From positions 1 to 32,403 of the forward strand of contig CALFTQ010000108.1 of the NCBI GenBank assembly GCA_937916135.1: a stretch of DNA of 32,403 bases. Reading direction: 5' to 3'. The notes beneath the pieces were generated by a model. It did not search any database, was not told the DNA's origin, and saw only the letters and a list, made by a program, of their open reading frames with translations. Position 1 is the first letter of the stretch; the number at the start of each line of letters is the position of its first letter. The position numbers and the translations under genes are program-made. This DNA comes from an uncultured Verrucomicrobiales bacterium (lineage in GTDB: Bacteria; Verrucomicrobiota; Verrucomicrobiia; Verrucomicrobiales; Akkermansiaceae). This document shows, piece after piece, positions 1-9,300 of this stretch.

Positions 1-52
1 ATGTAAGTATTATAGTGCTTCTAATTTTGAGGCAACCATAAAACTTCATCAC

Positions 53-94
53 CGCCGGCGAAACGGCGATTCCTCGTTGGGTTCGATTTTTTTT
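53..94 (+). terminator. Possible terminator of an upstream gene outside the window
   Basis: A 5-bp GC stem (53-57 with 64-68, loop GCGAAA) is followed after an 18-nt gap by a run of eight T (87-94). The gap between stem and T-run is longer than in a normal intrinsic terminator, so this is weak. The first 190 nt hold no convincing gene. An 11-nt direct repeat TTTTGAGGCAA occurs at 25-35 and again at 91-101. Confidence 0.25.
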
Positions 95-131
95 GAGGCA
101 ATGCGCACCCTCAATCTCAATGTTTGTTTTC

Positions 132-161
132 TTGACTTACCCGGGTGGCTGGTGGTAGCAT
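132..161 (+). promoter_or_regulatory. Candidate sigma-70 promoter for the large helicase gene
   Basis: TTGACT (132-137) and TAGCAT (156-161) are separated by 18 nt, a good match to a housekeeping promoter. Transcription would start near 168, giving a short leader of about 20 nt that contains the C8 tract just before the start codon at 191. No Shine-Dalgarno sequence is visible. Confidence 0.45.
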
Positions 162-178
162 AGCATCAGCAACTTGCG

Positions 179-186
179 CCCCCCCC
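179..186 (+). repeat. Homopolymeric C8 tract in the 5' leader of the helicase gene
   Basis: Eight consecutive C residues lie four bases before the ATG at 191, between the predicted transcription start and the start codon. Runs of this length are prone to slipped-strand changes. Here a change would alter the leader, not the reading frame. Confidence 0.6.
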
Positions 187-190
187 TGCC

Positions 191-3100
191 ATGGAACCCT
201 CTTCCCCCGTAACCCTTTCCATCTCAACCTACCGCTATTCCTCCATTGTCTACCTGCGCAACGAGCGGCCCGTGCTGTGGCATGTGGAGGTCAAATCAAG
301 TGAAGCTCTGCAAGGCGCAAAACTGCGGGTGCAGCACGAGCCCAGGCTGTTCGCCATGCCACAGGAATGGGAGCTGCCGTATCTTGCGGCAGGTCAGCTA
401 TACACCCGGCACGGCGAGTGTCCGGAGTTTGACGATGCCGCGCTGCTCGCCCTGAAGGGGGACGTGCCGGGGCGAATCATCGTGGAGCTGCTGGATAAAA
501 ACGGAGCAGTGCTGGCGCGGAAGGAGGATAGTTTCAAGTGGCTGGCTTTCAACACCTGGGCCGGTGGAGATGAATACCCTGAGCTGCTGGCAGCCCTCAC
601 CCTGCCCCATGACCCTGCGGTGGATGCCATCGTGAGCAGTATCGGCTCCGGGAATGGCTATGCCGATGCCCCGGACGAATCGCAGTCCCGCCTCCGCCGT
701 CTTTGGGAGCACATCTCCGGGCTGGGCATCGAATATGCCCTGCCCCCGGAAAGCTGGATTGACGATGGGCTGGGCCAGCGAGTGCGCACGCCCTCCTGCA
801 TCATGGAGGAGAAATGCTCCACCTGCCTGGATTCCACACTGCTGTTGGCGGCCTGCGTGGCGCGGCTGGGGCTGAATCCCTTTGTCATCCTCACGCATGG
901 GCATGCGTTCATGGGCGTGCAGAAAGAGAACCGCTACCTGCCCTCGCCGCAACTCACGCCGGCTTCTACCATCCGCAACCAGCTGAAGCGCGGCCAGCTG
1001 CTGGTGCTGGAAACCACCATGCTGAACACCCACGGCTCCCGCAACCCGGTGGATTTCGACACAGCGCAGGCCGCCGGAACCGCCCTGCTGGAGCGCGTGG
1101 CAGACGATGATTATTTTCAGGCGCTGGATATCAAGAGTCTGTGGTACCAGGTGGGCATTCATCCGATTCTGGGTAAGCTGCCGGAAAACACCAATCCGGT
1201 ACCTGCCGCAGAGGAGGCCGATAATCTGGTGAGCAGCATGCCTCGCAACCGTATGGATGTGTGGCAACTCAAACTGCTGGATTTGTCCCTGCGCAACCCG
1301 CTGCTGAACACCCAGCCGAGCGGCAAGCGCCACCTGCCCCTGCTTCTGCCGGATGTGGGCAGACTGGAGGACAAACTGGCAGATGGTACCGCCTTCCGCA
1401 TCAAACCAGTGCCGGAGACCTACTGGAGCATCACCTCGCAGGTGCAGCACGGCGAGGATTCCGATGCCATGGCCCAGAGGCTCAGCGAATGCGTGGATTC
1501 CATGTTCAGGAACAACGAACTGGCCTCCAGGCTGCCCCAGCAGCAGCTCCAGAAACAGATGCAGAGCCTGTACCTGACCACGCGGCGGGAAATGGAAGAA
1601 AGCGGCGCCAACACGCTCTACATCGCCTGCGGATTCCTTAAATGGTACCGCCGCAATGTGCGCGAGCAGCGCGCTTTCCGCGCGCCCATTCTTCTGCTGC
1701 CGGTGCGGCTCACCCGCCCCAGCGTGAAGGCAGGCTTCACCCTGCGCGGCAGTGATGAAGAGCCACGCATGAACATGACCCTGCTGGAGCTGCTTAAAAC
1801 GGAGTTCGGCCTGACCATCCCGGAGCTGGAGGGCGAGCTTCCCACGGATAAATCCGGGCTGGACGTGCCGAAAATCTTCAACATCGTGCGCGCCGCCATC
1901 GATGCCCAGCCGGGCTGGGAGGTGGAGGAGCTCTGCGTGCTCGGCACCTTCTCTTTCACCAAATACCTGATGTGGAAAGATTTGTGCGACCGTCGCACTG
2001 ATTTACTCCGCAACCCGATTGTAAGCCAGATTGCCGCCACGGAGCGCGGTATCTTCCCGGAGCAGGTAGGCTTCCCCGACCCCGCCACCATCGATAACGA
2101 AGTGGAAGCGCACAAGGTATACACGCCGCTTTCATCGGATTCCTCTCAGCTTTCCGCCGTGCTGGCAGCCGGGCGTGGCAAGAATTTCGTGCTCATCGGC
2201 CCCCCCGGCACGGGCAAGAGCCAGACCATCACGAACATGATTGCGCACTGCCTGGCACATGGCAAGACCGTGCTCTTCGTGGCCGAGAAAGCCGCGGCTC
2301 TGCAGGTGGTGCACAACCGCCTCAAGCGCGTGGGGCTGGAGGAATTCTGCCTGGAGCTGCATTCCAACAAAGCCAACAAGAAGGACGTGCTGGCGCAGTA
2401 CAAAGCCGCGGTGGAGGCCATCAGCGCCGGAGCTGGCAAGCAGGACTGGGAGGAGCAGGTCTTCTCCATGGCCCAGCTGCGCCACCAGCTCAACATGCTG
2501 CCCTGGGAGCTGCACCACCTCTACCCGGATGAAAGCTGCCTGTTCAATGATATCGACCTCGTGGCCACCCACCCGGCGGTGCCGGAGTTCTCCCCCTGCC
2601 CGGGAAAGCCCGCCGACCTCACCCGCGCGGAAAAGATGAAGCGGCTGGAGGAAGCCCGCGACCTCGCACTGCATTTCGAACTGGTGCGCCAGCTGAGCCC
2701 GGAGCAGTGTGCCCTGCTCACCGGCACAGAATACAGCCTGGAGTGGGAGGAAAAGCTGAGCTCCGACCTGCGCTGCTACTGCGACTGCCACGAAGCCTGG
2801 GTACAGGAAGCCGCCCAGGCAGCCGGGGCGCTGAACATTCCGGCAGACGAAATCCGGCGCGCTCTGCCCGCCATCGAAACCGCGGCTGCCGCCGTGGGCA
2901 GCGGGCAGGAAGCCCTGCTGCCCGGCCATGCCCGTGCTACGCTGGAGCAGCTCAGGCAGATTGCCGAAAAAGCCACCCAGTTCTGCCAGCACAAGGCGAA
3001 ACTCTCGCTGGATTACCCCGCAGAGGCACTGCAGGACGATGACCTGCCCGCCCGGCTGCGCGAATGCAAGGATATCGCCATTTCCGGGTTCTTCACCCGC

Positions 3101-5830
3101 TTCTTCGGCATGCGCCGCATGCGCCGCTACCTGCAGATGCTGGCCGGCAGCAGCCGCAAGCCCGCCGATTGTCTGGCGGAGCTGCAGGCCCTGGTGCGCA
3201 TGCAGGAAATCACCCGCTGGCAGGCCGGGCAGAACACCGCCGCCCTGCCCGCCGAGTTCAACAAGGGGCTCGAAACCAGCGATGAACTGCTGGGCAAGGC
3301 TCAGAATATCGCAGCACTCTATGCCGCAGCGGATTCCTGCGAGGCCGCGCTTCAATCCATCCTGCAAGGCGGGGTTCCCGGTGTGCAGAGCATCGTAAGC
3401 AAGCTGCGGGAAAAAGAACGGACGCTCTGCGAGGCAGAAAGCGCGCTGTGCGCCGTAGCGCCGGAGGAGGGCTGCACCGCAGCCTGGGCCACGGGGCTGC
3501 TTGCGCTGCGCCCGCAGTGGCGCAACCTGGTGCTCTGGAACCGCAAGACACGCTCGTGCCACCCGGCCTGGGTTGCACCGCTGCGGGGCGGTCTCGTCTC
3601 CCCGGATGCCTTCCCCCTGGCGGTGCAGGTGAACATGGCCCGCCAGCGGCTCCGCGCCGCTGCGGCAGAAAACAAAACGCTGCTGGAGTTCATGCCGGCC
3701 ATTCACGAAGGCCGCATTGCCGACTTTGCCGCCAAGGACGCCGAAATCCTGAAAGCCACCTCGCGACAGGTGCGCAACCAGCTCATCCAACGCGCCGCCG
3801 GCATCTCGCGGCACGGCACAGAAGTGGCCCTGCTGCAGCGTGAGCTCTCCAAGCAGCGCGCACACATGCCGTTGCGCCAGCTGCTCACCTCCATCCCGAA
3901 TCTCACGCCGCTGCTCAAGCCCTGCATGCTCATGAGCCCGCTTTCCGTGGCCCAGTACCTCACTACCGATGCCGTCCCCTTCGATGTGGTCATCTTCGAC
4001 GAGGCCTCGCAGATTCCGGTGTGGGATGCCATCGGCGCCATCGGTCGCGGGCACAACGCCATCATCGTGGGCGACCCGCGCCAGATGCCGCCCACCAGCT
4101 TCTTCTCCCGCAGCAAGGATGCCGAGGAAGAGGACGACGGCATGACCGAAAAGGATATGGAAAGCATTCTGGATGAATGCCTGGCCTGCAATATCCCCGC
4201 GCTTAACCTCAACTGGCACTACCGCAGCAAGTCCGAAAGCCTCATCGCCTATTCCAATAACCAGTACTACGAGCAGAAGCTCACAACCTTCCCCGCGCCC
4301 CGCACCCAGGACAACGCCGTGCACTACCACCACGTGAAGGGCACCTACGAGCCCGGCAGCAGCAAGCGTATCAACCTGGCAGAGGCCACCGCCCTGGTGG
4401 CACACGTGCTGGAAACCCTCCGCCACCCGGATTTCCGCTACACCGAGGCCAGCAGCATCGGTATCGTGACATTCAACACCCAGCAGCAGGCGCTCATCGA
4501 AGACCTGCTGGAAGCCGAACGCGCCAAGGATGAATCGCTGGAGCCCTACTTCGCGGAAAACAACCCCGAGGCGGTCTTCGTGAAGAATCTGGAAAACGTG
4601 CAGGGCGATGAACGCGGCGTCATCTACTTCTCCACCACCTTCGGGCGCGATGCCAAAGGCAAGATATCCATGAACTTCGGCCCTCTCAACCTCATGGGGG
4701 GTGAGCGCCGCCTGAATGTGGCCATCACCCGTGCCCGAACCGCCATGCACGTGTTCACCAGCATGCTGCCGGAGGATATCGACCTCTCCCACACCCGAGC
4801 CCGCGGCGCGGCGGACCTGCGCGGATTCCTGGACTACGCCCGCCGCGGTGCCGCTGCCTATCTGGAGCTGCAGCAGGGTATCCGCCTGCCTGAGAAGGAC
4901 AGCCTCATTGCCCGACTCACCGCCGATTTAGGCGCACGCGGCTGGAAATGCCACACCAATGTGGGTGTATCCGACTACCGCATCGATATCGCCGTGGAGC
5001 ACCCCGAAGCCCCCGATACCGTGCTGGCCGGCATTGCCACCGACGGCTATTCCTACGCCGCGGCCAACACCGCCCGCGACCGCGATGTGCTGCGCCACTC
5101 GGTGCTGCACATCCTGGGCTGGCGCCTCCTGCGCGTGTGGGCCATCGACTGGTGGCGCAACCCGGCGGCCTGTGTGGACGCGCTGGATGCCGCGCTCAAA
5201 GGCTTTGTGGAAGCCGGCCCCCTGCCCGCGCCGGAGCTGCCGCTGCTCACCGCTCCCCCGGCAGCAGCGGCGGAGCCCAGAGCCGGCATCATCGAAGTGG
5301 CAGCCCCTGCCCCGGAGCAGCTCCAGCCGCTGGAAGGCCCTGCCTACCGCGAAGCGCAGCTGAACACCACGCTGCCCCCGCTCTTTGAAATGAGCGATTC
5401 CAGCCTGCGGCCCTATATCACCCGACTGGTGAAAGAGGAAGGCCCCATCAAGGAGAGTTTCCTCATGGCACGCCTGCGCTGCCTCTCGCTCACCCCGGCA
5501 ATTTCACCCACTCTGCGCGCCCGGCTGCAGGAAATCATCAGCCGCCAACTGGAGCGGGGCGAATACTGCTGCCGCCTGGAAGGTGCCACCCGCGTGCTCT
5601 ACGCCACCGGCACCCCCGATGTGCAGCCCCGCGCCAAGGGTCCCCGCAACTGGGACGATGTGCCGGATTCCGAGCTCCGCGCCATCTCGGTGCAGGTGCT
5701 GGCGCACCTCAAATGCATCAGCGGCTGCGATGACCACCTCAAAGGCATCGCCTCCTACCTGGGCATCGGTCGCCTCACCAAGCCCCTCCGCGAGCACCTC
5801 ACCGCCATCATCCGGCAACCGGCTGAATAA
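191..5830 (+). CDS. DUF4011-type SF1 helicase with Vsr-like nuclease and DUF3320-like tail (candidate defence protein)
   Basis: A 1879-aa multidomain protein. Residues about 1-190 look like a beta-rich N-terminal domain. Around 209-245 is a transglutaminase-like core with Cys212 in TCLD and His238 in GHAF. The DUF4011 signature LLDLSLRNPLLN follows near residue 365. The SF1 helicase core has Walker A GPPGTGKS (670-677), Walker B DE at 1270-1271, motif III GDPRQMPP near 1294, and a motif VI ITRAR at 1512-1516. The core is split by a long helical insert (about 760-1180). Residues about 1580-1660 resemble a Vsr/MTES_1575-type nuclease (Asp1599 in YRIDIAV, Asp1618, then GWRLLRVW). A DUF3320-like segment follows near 1730-1790. 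Such proteins are known or proposed anti-phage factors; this architecture recalls the single-gene hhe candidate. All helicase motifs look intact. The large minus-strand ORF opposite is a shadow. Confidence 0.88.
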   Translation: MEPSSPVTLSISTYRYSSIVYLRNERPVLWHVEVKSSEALQGAKLRVQHEPRLFAMPQEWELPYLAAGQLYTRHGECPEFDDAALLALKGDVPGRIIVELLDKNGAVLARKEDSFKWLAFNTWAGGDEYPELLAALTLPHDPAVDAIVSSIGSGNGYADAPDESQSRLRRLWEHISGLGIEYALPPESWIDDGLGQRVRTPSCIMEEKCSTCLDSTLLLAACVARLGLNPFVILTHGHAFMGVQKENRYLPSPQLTPASTIRNQLKRGQLLVLETTMLNTHGSRNPVDFDTAQAAGTALLERVADDDYFQALDIKSLWYQVGIHPILGKLPENTNPVPAAEEADNLVSSMPRNRMDVWQLKLLDLSLRNPLLNTQPSGKRHLPLLLPDVGRLEDKLADGTAFRIKPVPETYWSITSQVQHGEDSDAMAQRLSECVDSMFRNNELASRLPQQQLQKQMQSLYLTTRREMEESGANTLYIACGFLKWYRRNVREQRAFRAPILLLPVRLTRPSVKAGFTLRGSDEEPRMNMTLLELLKTEFGLTIPELEGELPTDKSGLDVPKIFNIVRAAIDAQPGWEVEELCVLGTFSFTKYLMWKDLCDRRTDLLRNPIVSQIAATERGIFPEQVGFPDPATIDNEVEAHKVYTPLSSDSSQLSAVLAAGRGKNFVLIGPPGTGKSQTITNMIAHCLAHGKTVLFVAEKAAALQVVHNRLKRVGLEEFCLELHSNKANKKDVLAQYKAAVEAISAGAGKQDWEEQVFSMAQLRHQLNMLPWELHHLYPDESCLFNDIDLVATHPAVPEFSPCPGKPADLTRAEKMKRLEEARDLALHFELVRQLSPEQCALLTGTEYSLEWEEKLSSDLRCYCDCHEAWVQEAAQAAGALNIPADEIRRALPAIETAAAAVGSGQEALLPGHARATLEQLRQIAEKATQFCQHKAKLSLDYPAEALQDDDLPARLRECKDIAISGFFTRFFGMRRMRRYLQMLAGSSRKPADCLAELQALVRMQEITRWQAGQNTAALPAEFNKGLETSDELLGKAQNIAALYAAADSCEAALQSILQGGVPGVQSIVSKLREKERTLCEAESALCAVAPEEGCTAAWATGLLALRPQWRNLVLWNRKTRSCHPAWVAPLRGGLVSPDAFPLAVQVNMARQRLRAAAAENKTLLEFMPAIHEGRIADFAAKDAEILKATSRQVRNQLIQRAAGISRHGTEVALLQRELSKQRAHMPLRQLLTSIPNLTPLLKPCMLMSPLSVAQYLTTDAVPFDVVIFDEASQIPVWDAIGAIGRGHNAIIVGDPRQMPPTSFFSRSKDAEEEDDGMTEKDMESILDECLACNIPALNLNWHYRSKSESLIAYSNNQYYEQKLTTFPAPRTQDNAVHYHHVKGTYEPGSSKRINLAEATALVAHVLETLRHPDFRYTEASSIGIVTFNTQQQALIEDLLEAERAKDESLEPYFAENNPEAVFVKNLENVQGDERGVIYFSTTFGRDAKGKISMNFGPLNLMGGERRLNVAITRARTAMHVFTSMLPEDIDLSHTRARGAADLRGFLDYARRGAAAYLELQQGIRLPEKDSLIARLTADLGARGWKCHTNVGVSDYRIDIAVEHPEAPDTVLAGIATDGYSYAAANTARDRDVLRHSVLHILGWRLLRVWAIDWWRNPAACVDALDAALKGFVEAGPLPAPELPLLTAPPAAAAEPRAGIIEVAAPAPEQLQPLEGPAYREAQLNTTLPPLFEMSDSSLRPYITRLVKEEGPIKESFLMARLRCLSLTPAISPTLRARLQEIISRQLERGEYCCRLEGATRVLYATGTPDVQPRAKGPRNWDDVPDSELRAISVQVLAHLKCISGCDDHLKGIASYLGIGRLTKPLREHLTAIIRQPAE

Positions 5831-5892
5831 AGCAGAAAGCCAAGGTTTCACCAAGGCCCCGACGGAATATGCAAGGCTGGAGGAAAAAGAAG

Positions 5893-5921
5893 TTGCCATG
5901 GGGCAGCAGGCGCGGTATACT
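5893..5921 (+). promoter_or_regulatory. Promoter placing the 118-aa gene on a leaderless mRNA
   Basis: TTGCCA (5893-5898) and TATACT (5916-5921) are 17 nt apart, close to consensus. The -10 box ends 8 nt before the ATG at 5930, so transcription should begin at or within a base or two of the start codon. No Shine-Dalgarno sequence is possible in such a message. Confidence 0.6.
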
Positions 5922-5929
5922 GCCCCTGC

Positions 5930-6286
5930 ATGAGTGATACACAGGAAGACATGAGCGCCTTCAGCAGCTGGGACTGCTTCGGCGCAACCCTCATGCTGGG
6001 AGTGACTCCCGGCATCATCTGCTACGCCACCACTGAACCGCACGATGTGGCGCAGGCGGCATGGCTCTGCGTACTGGGGGTGCTTATTGCCCTGGTGGTG
6101 CTGGCAGTGGCACTCATCACACGCTGGCGTTTTCTCGGTACCATTGTGAACTGGGTCGGCACCTGCCTCACGGCTTTCTATATCATCTACGTGGCGGCGT
6201 TCTGGTTCAACTCTTGCAGCGAATCCGCCCAGGAGAAATCAGTAGAGCTCAACCTCCCCGCCCAGCAGCAAAGACAACCCAAGTAA
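5930..6286 (+). CDS. Small three-helix membrane protein of unknown function
   Basis: A 118-aa protein I do not recognise. It has three hydrophobic segments: residues about 17-33, 42-64 and 68-93, with a positively charged turn (TRWR, 64-67) between the second and third, and a short polar Gln/Lys-rich tail (94-118). There is no signal peptide cleavage site, so it is probably an integral inner-membrane protein. It starts 99 nt after the helicase stop codon but has its own promoter, so joint transcription with the helicase is not required. The chosen ATG fits the promoter geometry: the -10 box ends 8 nt upstream. The gene is convergent with the giant surface-protein gene on the other strand. A link to the helicase would be guesswork. 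Confidence 0.7.
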   Translation: MSDTQEDMSAFSSWDCFGATLMLGVTPGIICYATTEPHDVAQAAWLCVLGVLIALVVLAVALITRWRFLGTIVNWVGTCLTAFYIIYVAAFWFNSCSESAQEKSVELNLPAQQQRQPK

Positions 6287-6303
6287 CGCGAACGCCCCAG
6301 GCC

Positions 6304-6333
6304 CGGAGCACGGGACTGAAGCCCCGCACCCCG
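6304..6333 (-). repeat. REP-like palindrome downstream of two convergent genes
   Basis: Arms 6304-6317 and 6320-6333 form a 14-bp hairpin around a 2-nt centre. Pairing is complete only on the minus strand, where four positions are G-U wobbles, so it would fold in the 3' end of the giant surface-protein mRNA whose stop codon is at 6361. No U-run follows. The sequence shares the block GGAGCACGGGACT with the large inverted repeat near 27885-27955, which marks it as a member of the same dispersed family. It may also act as an mRNA-end hairpin. Confidence 0.6.
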
Positions 6334-6360
6334 GTGATAGGCGGCTGTTATACCACGCGC

Positions 6361-9300
6361 TTATTTCCTGCGGCGGCGGGCGCAGAGCGCGGTGAGAGCC
6401 AGCAGACTGAGAGTGGTAGTGGCCGGCTCCGGCACTTCGAAGTAAAGCAAATGGGGCGAAACGCTGTCTGCGGACTCAGTGCCCACATAGGTACTGGTCA
6501 CCCAGTGGCCGGTGAGTTGCCGGCCGGTGGAATCCTGCAGCACAAACTGGGAATCCAGCAGGCGGCTGAATTGTGTGTTATCTGCCTCATACAGGAAATG
6601 GCCGGAATCTCCCCCCATCATGATGCCGATAAATCGGGCATCTGCCGCATAAGCATATTGGAACATATCCTCATGCAGCTGAAGGGTAAGGCCGTTGCCC
6701 GTCACATCCACACCGAGTAACTGGTCCGCCTGCAGCACCAGGAGGTTAGTGCCATTTGCAGAGGTGTACACATCCGAGTTGTCAGCCGGGCGGTCTGCAA
6801 AAGTGAGCTCAACCATAGTATTCACTGAGGTTTTCACTTCCTTGGTCTTGCTGGTCGGATTATTACCGGCCGCCACGTTGGGCTCCACATCGTACGGATT
6901 CACAACATTCCCGACCACACCGGCATCGTTATACGTAATCTTCACACCTCGCACCACGGATTTCTGATCCACCAGTACCGCGTCCGAAATATCCACCGAG
7001 CAGTCCTCCATGAGGTGCACCAGGGAATTGTGCAGGTTGGTCTGATAAATCATGTGGCTGATATCGTTGCGCGCCAGATCCACGTGCACATTGCTCATCT
7101 CGGAGCGAGTGGCGGCATCGCCGCCGATTTTGACGGCGGCACCGCGCATATCCACGTTGAGATTGGTCACATTACCCTGCAAAGTGGTGCTATTGTGCCG
7201 GGAGGAGACGACCACCTGCATATCGGCCATATCCGGATTTTTCAGGCGTTCGTTATTTTTCACGAGCGAGGTCTGCTCCGAACCTCCCAGCAACAGCTGA
7301 CCGTTGTTTTGGCGAGTGAGAGGATCCTCATTAGGATTAATGGACAGGCTCGCGCCAAAGGTGATTTCATCAATGAACTGCACCATGGTGTCCGAAGTGG
7401 AACCGGCATTATTTTCGTTATACTTCGCTTCACGATCCAGAATCTGCAGGGTGGCGTTGGTTCCCTCCACAGTGATATCCACATCAGCCTTCACGCCGCC
7501 GTTGGCATTCATAATCTGGAGCACCGTCATACTGTCAACATCCACTGTGCTGGAGCCCTTCAGGTCGTTCAGATCATTCAGGGCCACATAGCCCATGTAC
7601 GGAGAATCCACCGATAAATCCGCATAGGCATCCTTTCTGTTGGCATCTGTCAGCTGATTATTAACAGTGAGATTCACGTTTCGACCGCTGAACTCACCCA
7701 GAAGCTGGATGATATGGGAACTTTCGTACTTGTTGAACACATCAATCCCCTTCTTGAACTGCTCCGTGAGGTAGGGGTCGATGATGAAGTTGTGCGTATT
7801 GATGGTCACGCCGGCACCGGGAGCCATATCTACCTGTTTGCGGGTGTACCAGTCCTCTCGGGCTGAGAGGGTGGCACCATCTTCCAGCAATACCCAGCCG
7901 GCAGGGGTAGTGGAATCGCCGACCGTAGTACCGGCACTAACCCCGGCCCAGGCATCCTGCTTGGCACCGGCCACGTTGAAGGTGGTGTTCATGGCGAGTG
8001 TGCCGCCCTTGCCCACGGATAAGGCATAGAGAGTCGATTTATCCACATCGCCCACCATCACGCGCTTACCGCCGCCGGTGGTGATATCGTGAGCCACCAG
8101 CGCCTCATCGGCCATGAAGGTGCCGCCCTCCACCTTCACGCTGTTGAGCCAGGCGCGGCGGGCAGACTGAATGCTGCCCTCACCACGCTTGATGAGATTG
8201 AGCGAACCATGCCCCACGGCACCGTAGTGGTGCTGGGTGCTGCCGTGCAGGCCGGCATAGCCGCCGTAGTCCACCGAGACCTCGAAGTCGCCGTAGCCCA
8301 TCACGCCCTCGTACTCGCCGTTGCGGGTACCGGTAAGGATGAGGGTAAGCGGATTGCGGGCACTCATATTCAGCACGCTGGATGAGCCGCTGTCCACCTG
8401 GCCCTGAATACTGTTCAGATATACACATTCGTAGTCCGGGTCGGATGTAGCCTGACCGGTGGCATCCAGCCCCAGCACGGTGCGTTCCGTGCCGTCCTTG
8501 ATGCTCAGGTCCACGGTGGCATTCGTCCAGTCCTTGCCTTCGGATTTCGTGTGGCTCATGAGATTGAGCTGCACCTTGCCGCCATTCACCAGGTCAGCAG
8601 TCTGGCCGTCGTCGGAAAGTTCCCAGTGTTTGCCGGTGAGCGTCACCGTGCCGGAGAAGCCGCTGGGGTCCAGCACCTTGAACACGCCGTAACGGAACAT
8701 ATTATCCGCACCGGCATACTTTTCCCTGGACTGTTCCGCTGTGTAGCCCACGCCGGCAAACTCCAGCACGGTATCGGACTCACCCTCCAGCTTCGTGAGC
8801 ACCAGTTTGTGCTCCGTGTTGTTGAAGATGCGTCCATCCACCAGTGTATCGTAATCCGGGTTATTGGGGTCGGCATACACATTCACCACCACTTTGTTGC
8901 GGATAGTGGTGGTATCCATGGCAGCCCCCATGGAGGTAGTGATATTCTCCTCATGGTTGCCGGGGAATTTCTCATCACTGAAATCGCCCATCAGCTCGCC
9001 GCCATTCATCAGGGTGATGGTGCAATCCAGCCCGGAAAATGTCTTCCCGGCATAGACTTCATCCAGGTTATATTCATCATCTGCTGCGTTACCCGGAGTG
9101 GCGTGAGCAGCGGTGTTGTACACAAAGCCGAGAGCATTGACATGCTGCATCACTATACGACCGCGGGTAACCTCTTTACCATCGACCGTTACAGTGCTGC
9201 CGATAATCTGCGTACCGCCGGTATAACGGTTATCAGTGGTAATGATGGTGGTACCTGCCCCCAGCTTGGTCATATTGGTTTTCCAGCTCAGGTCTTCCAC

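Noticed and set aside
2132..4792. 886-aa minus-strand ORF opposite the helicase gene
   Set aside because: It lies wholly within a gene with intact motifs, has a His/Gly/Gln-rich shadow composition and no recognisable domain; high GC makes long antisense frames common.
6061..6720. 219-aa plus-strand ORF running from the small membrane protein into gene A
   Set aside because: It overlaps two better-supported genes on opposite strands and crosses the REP-like hairpin.
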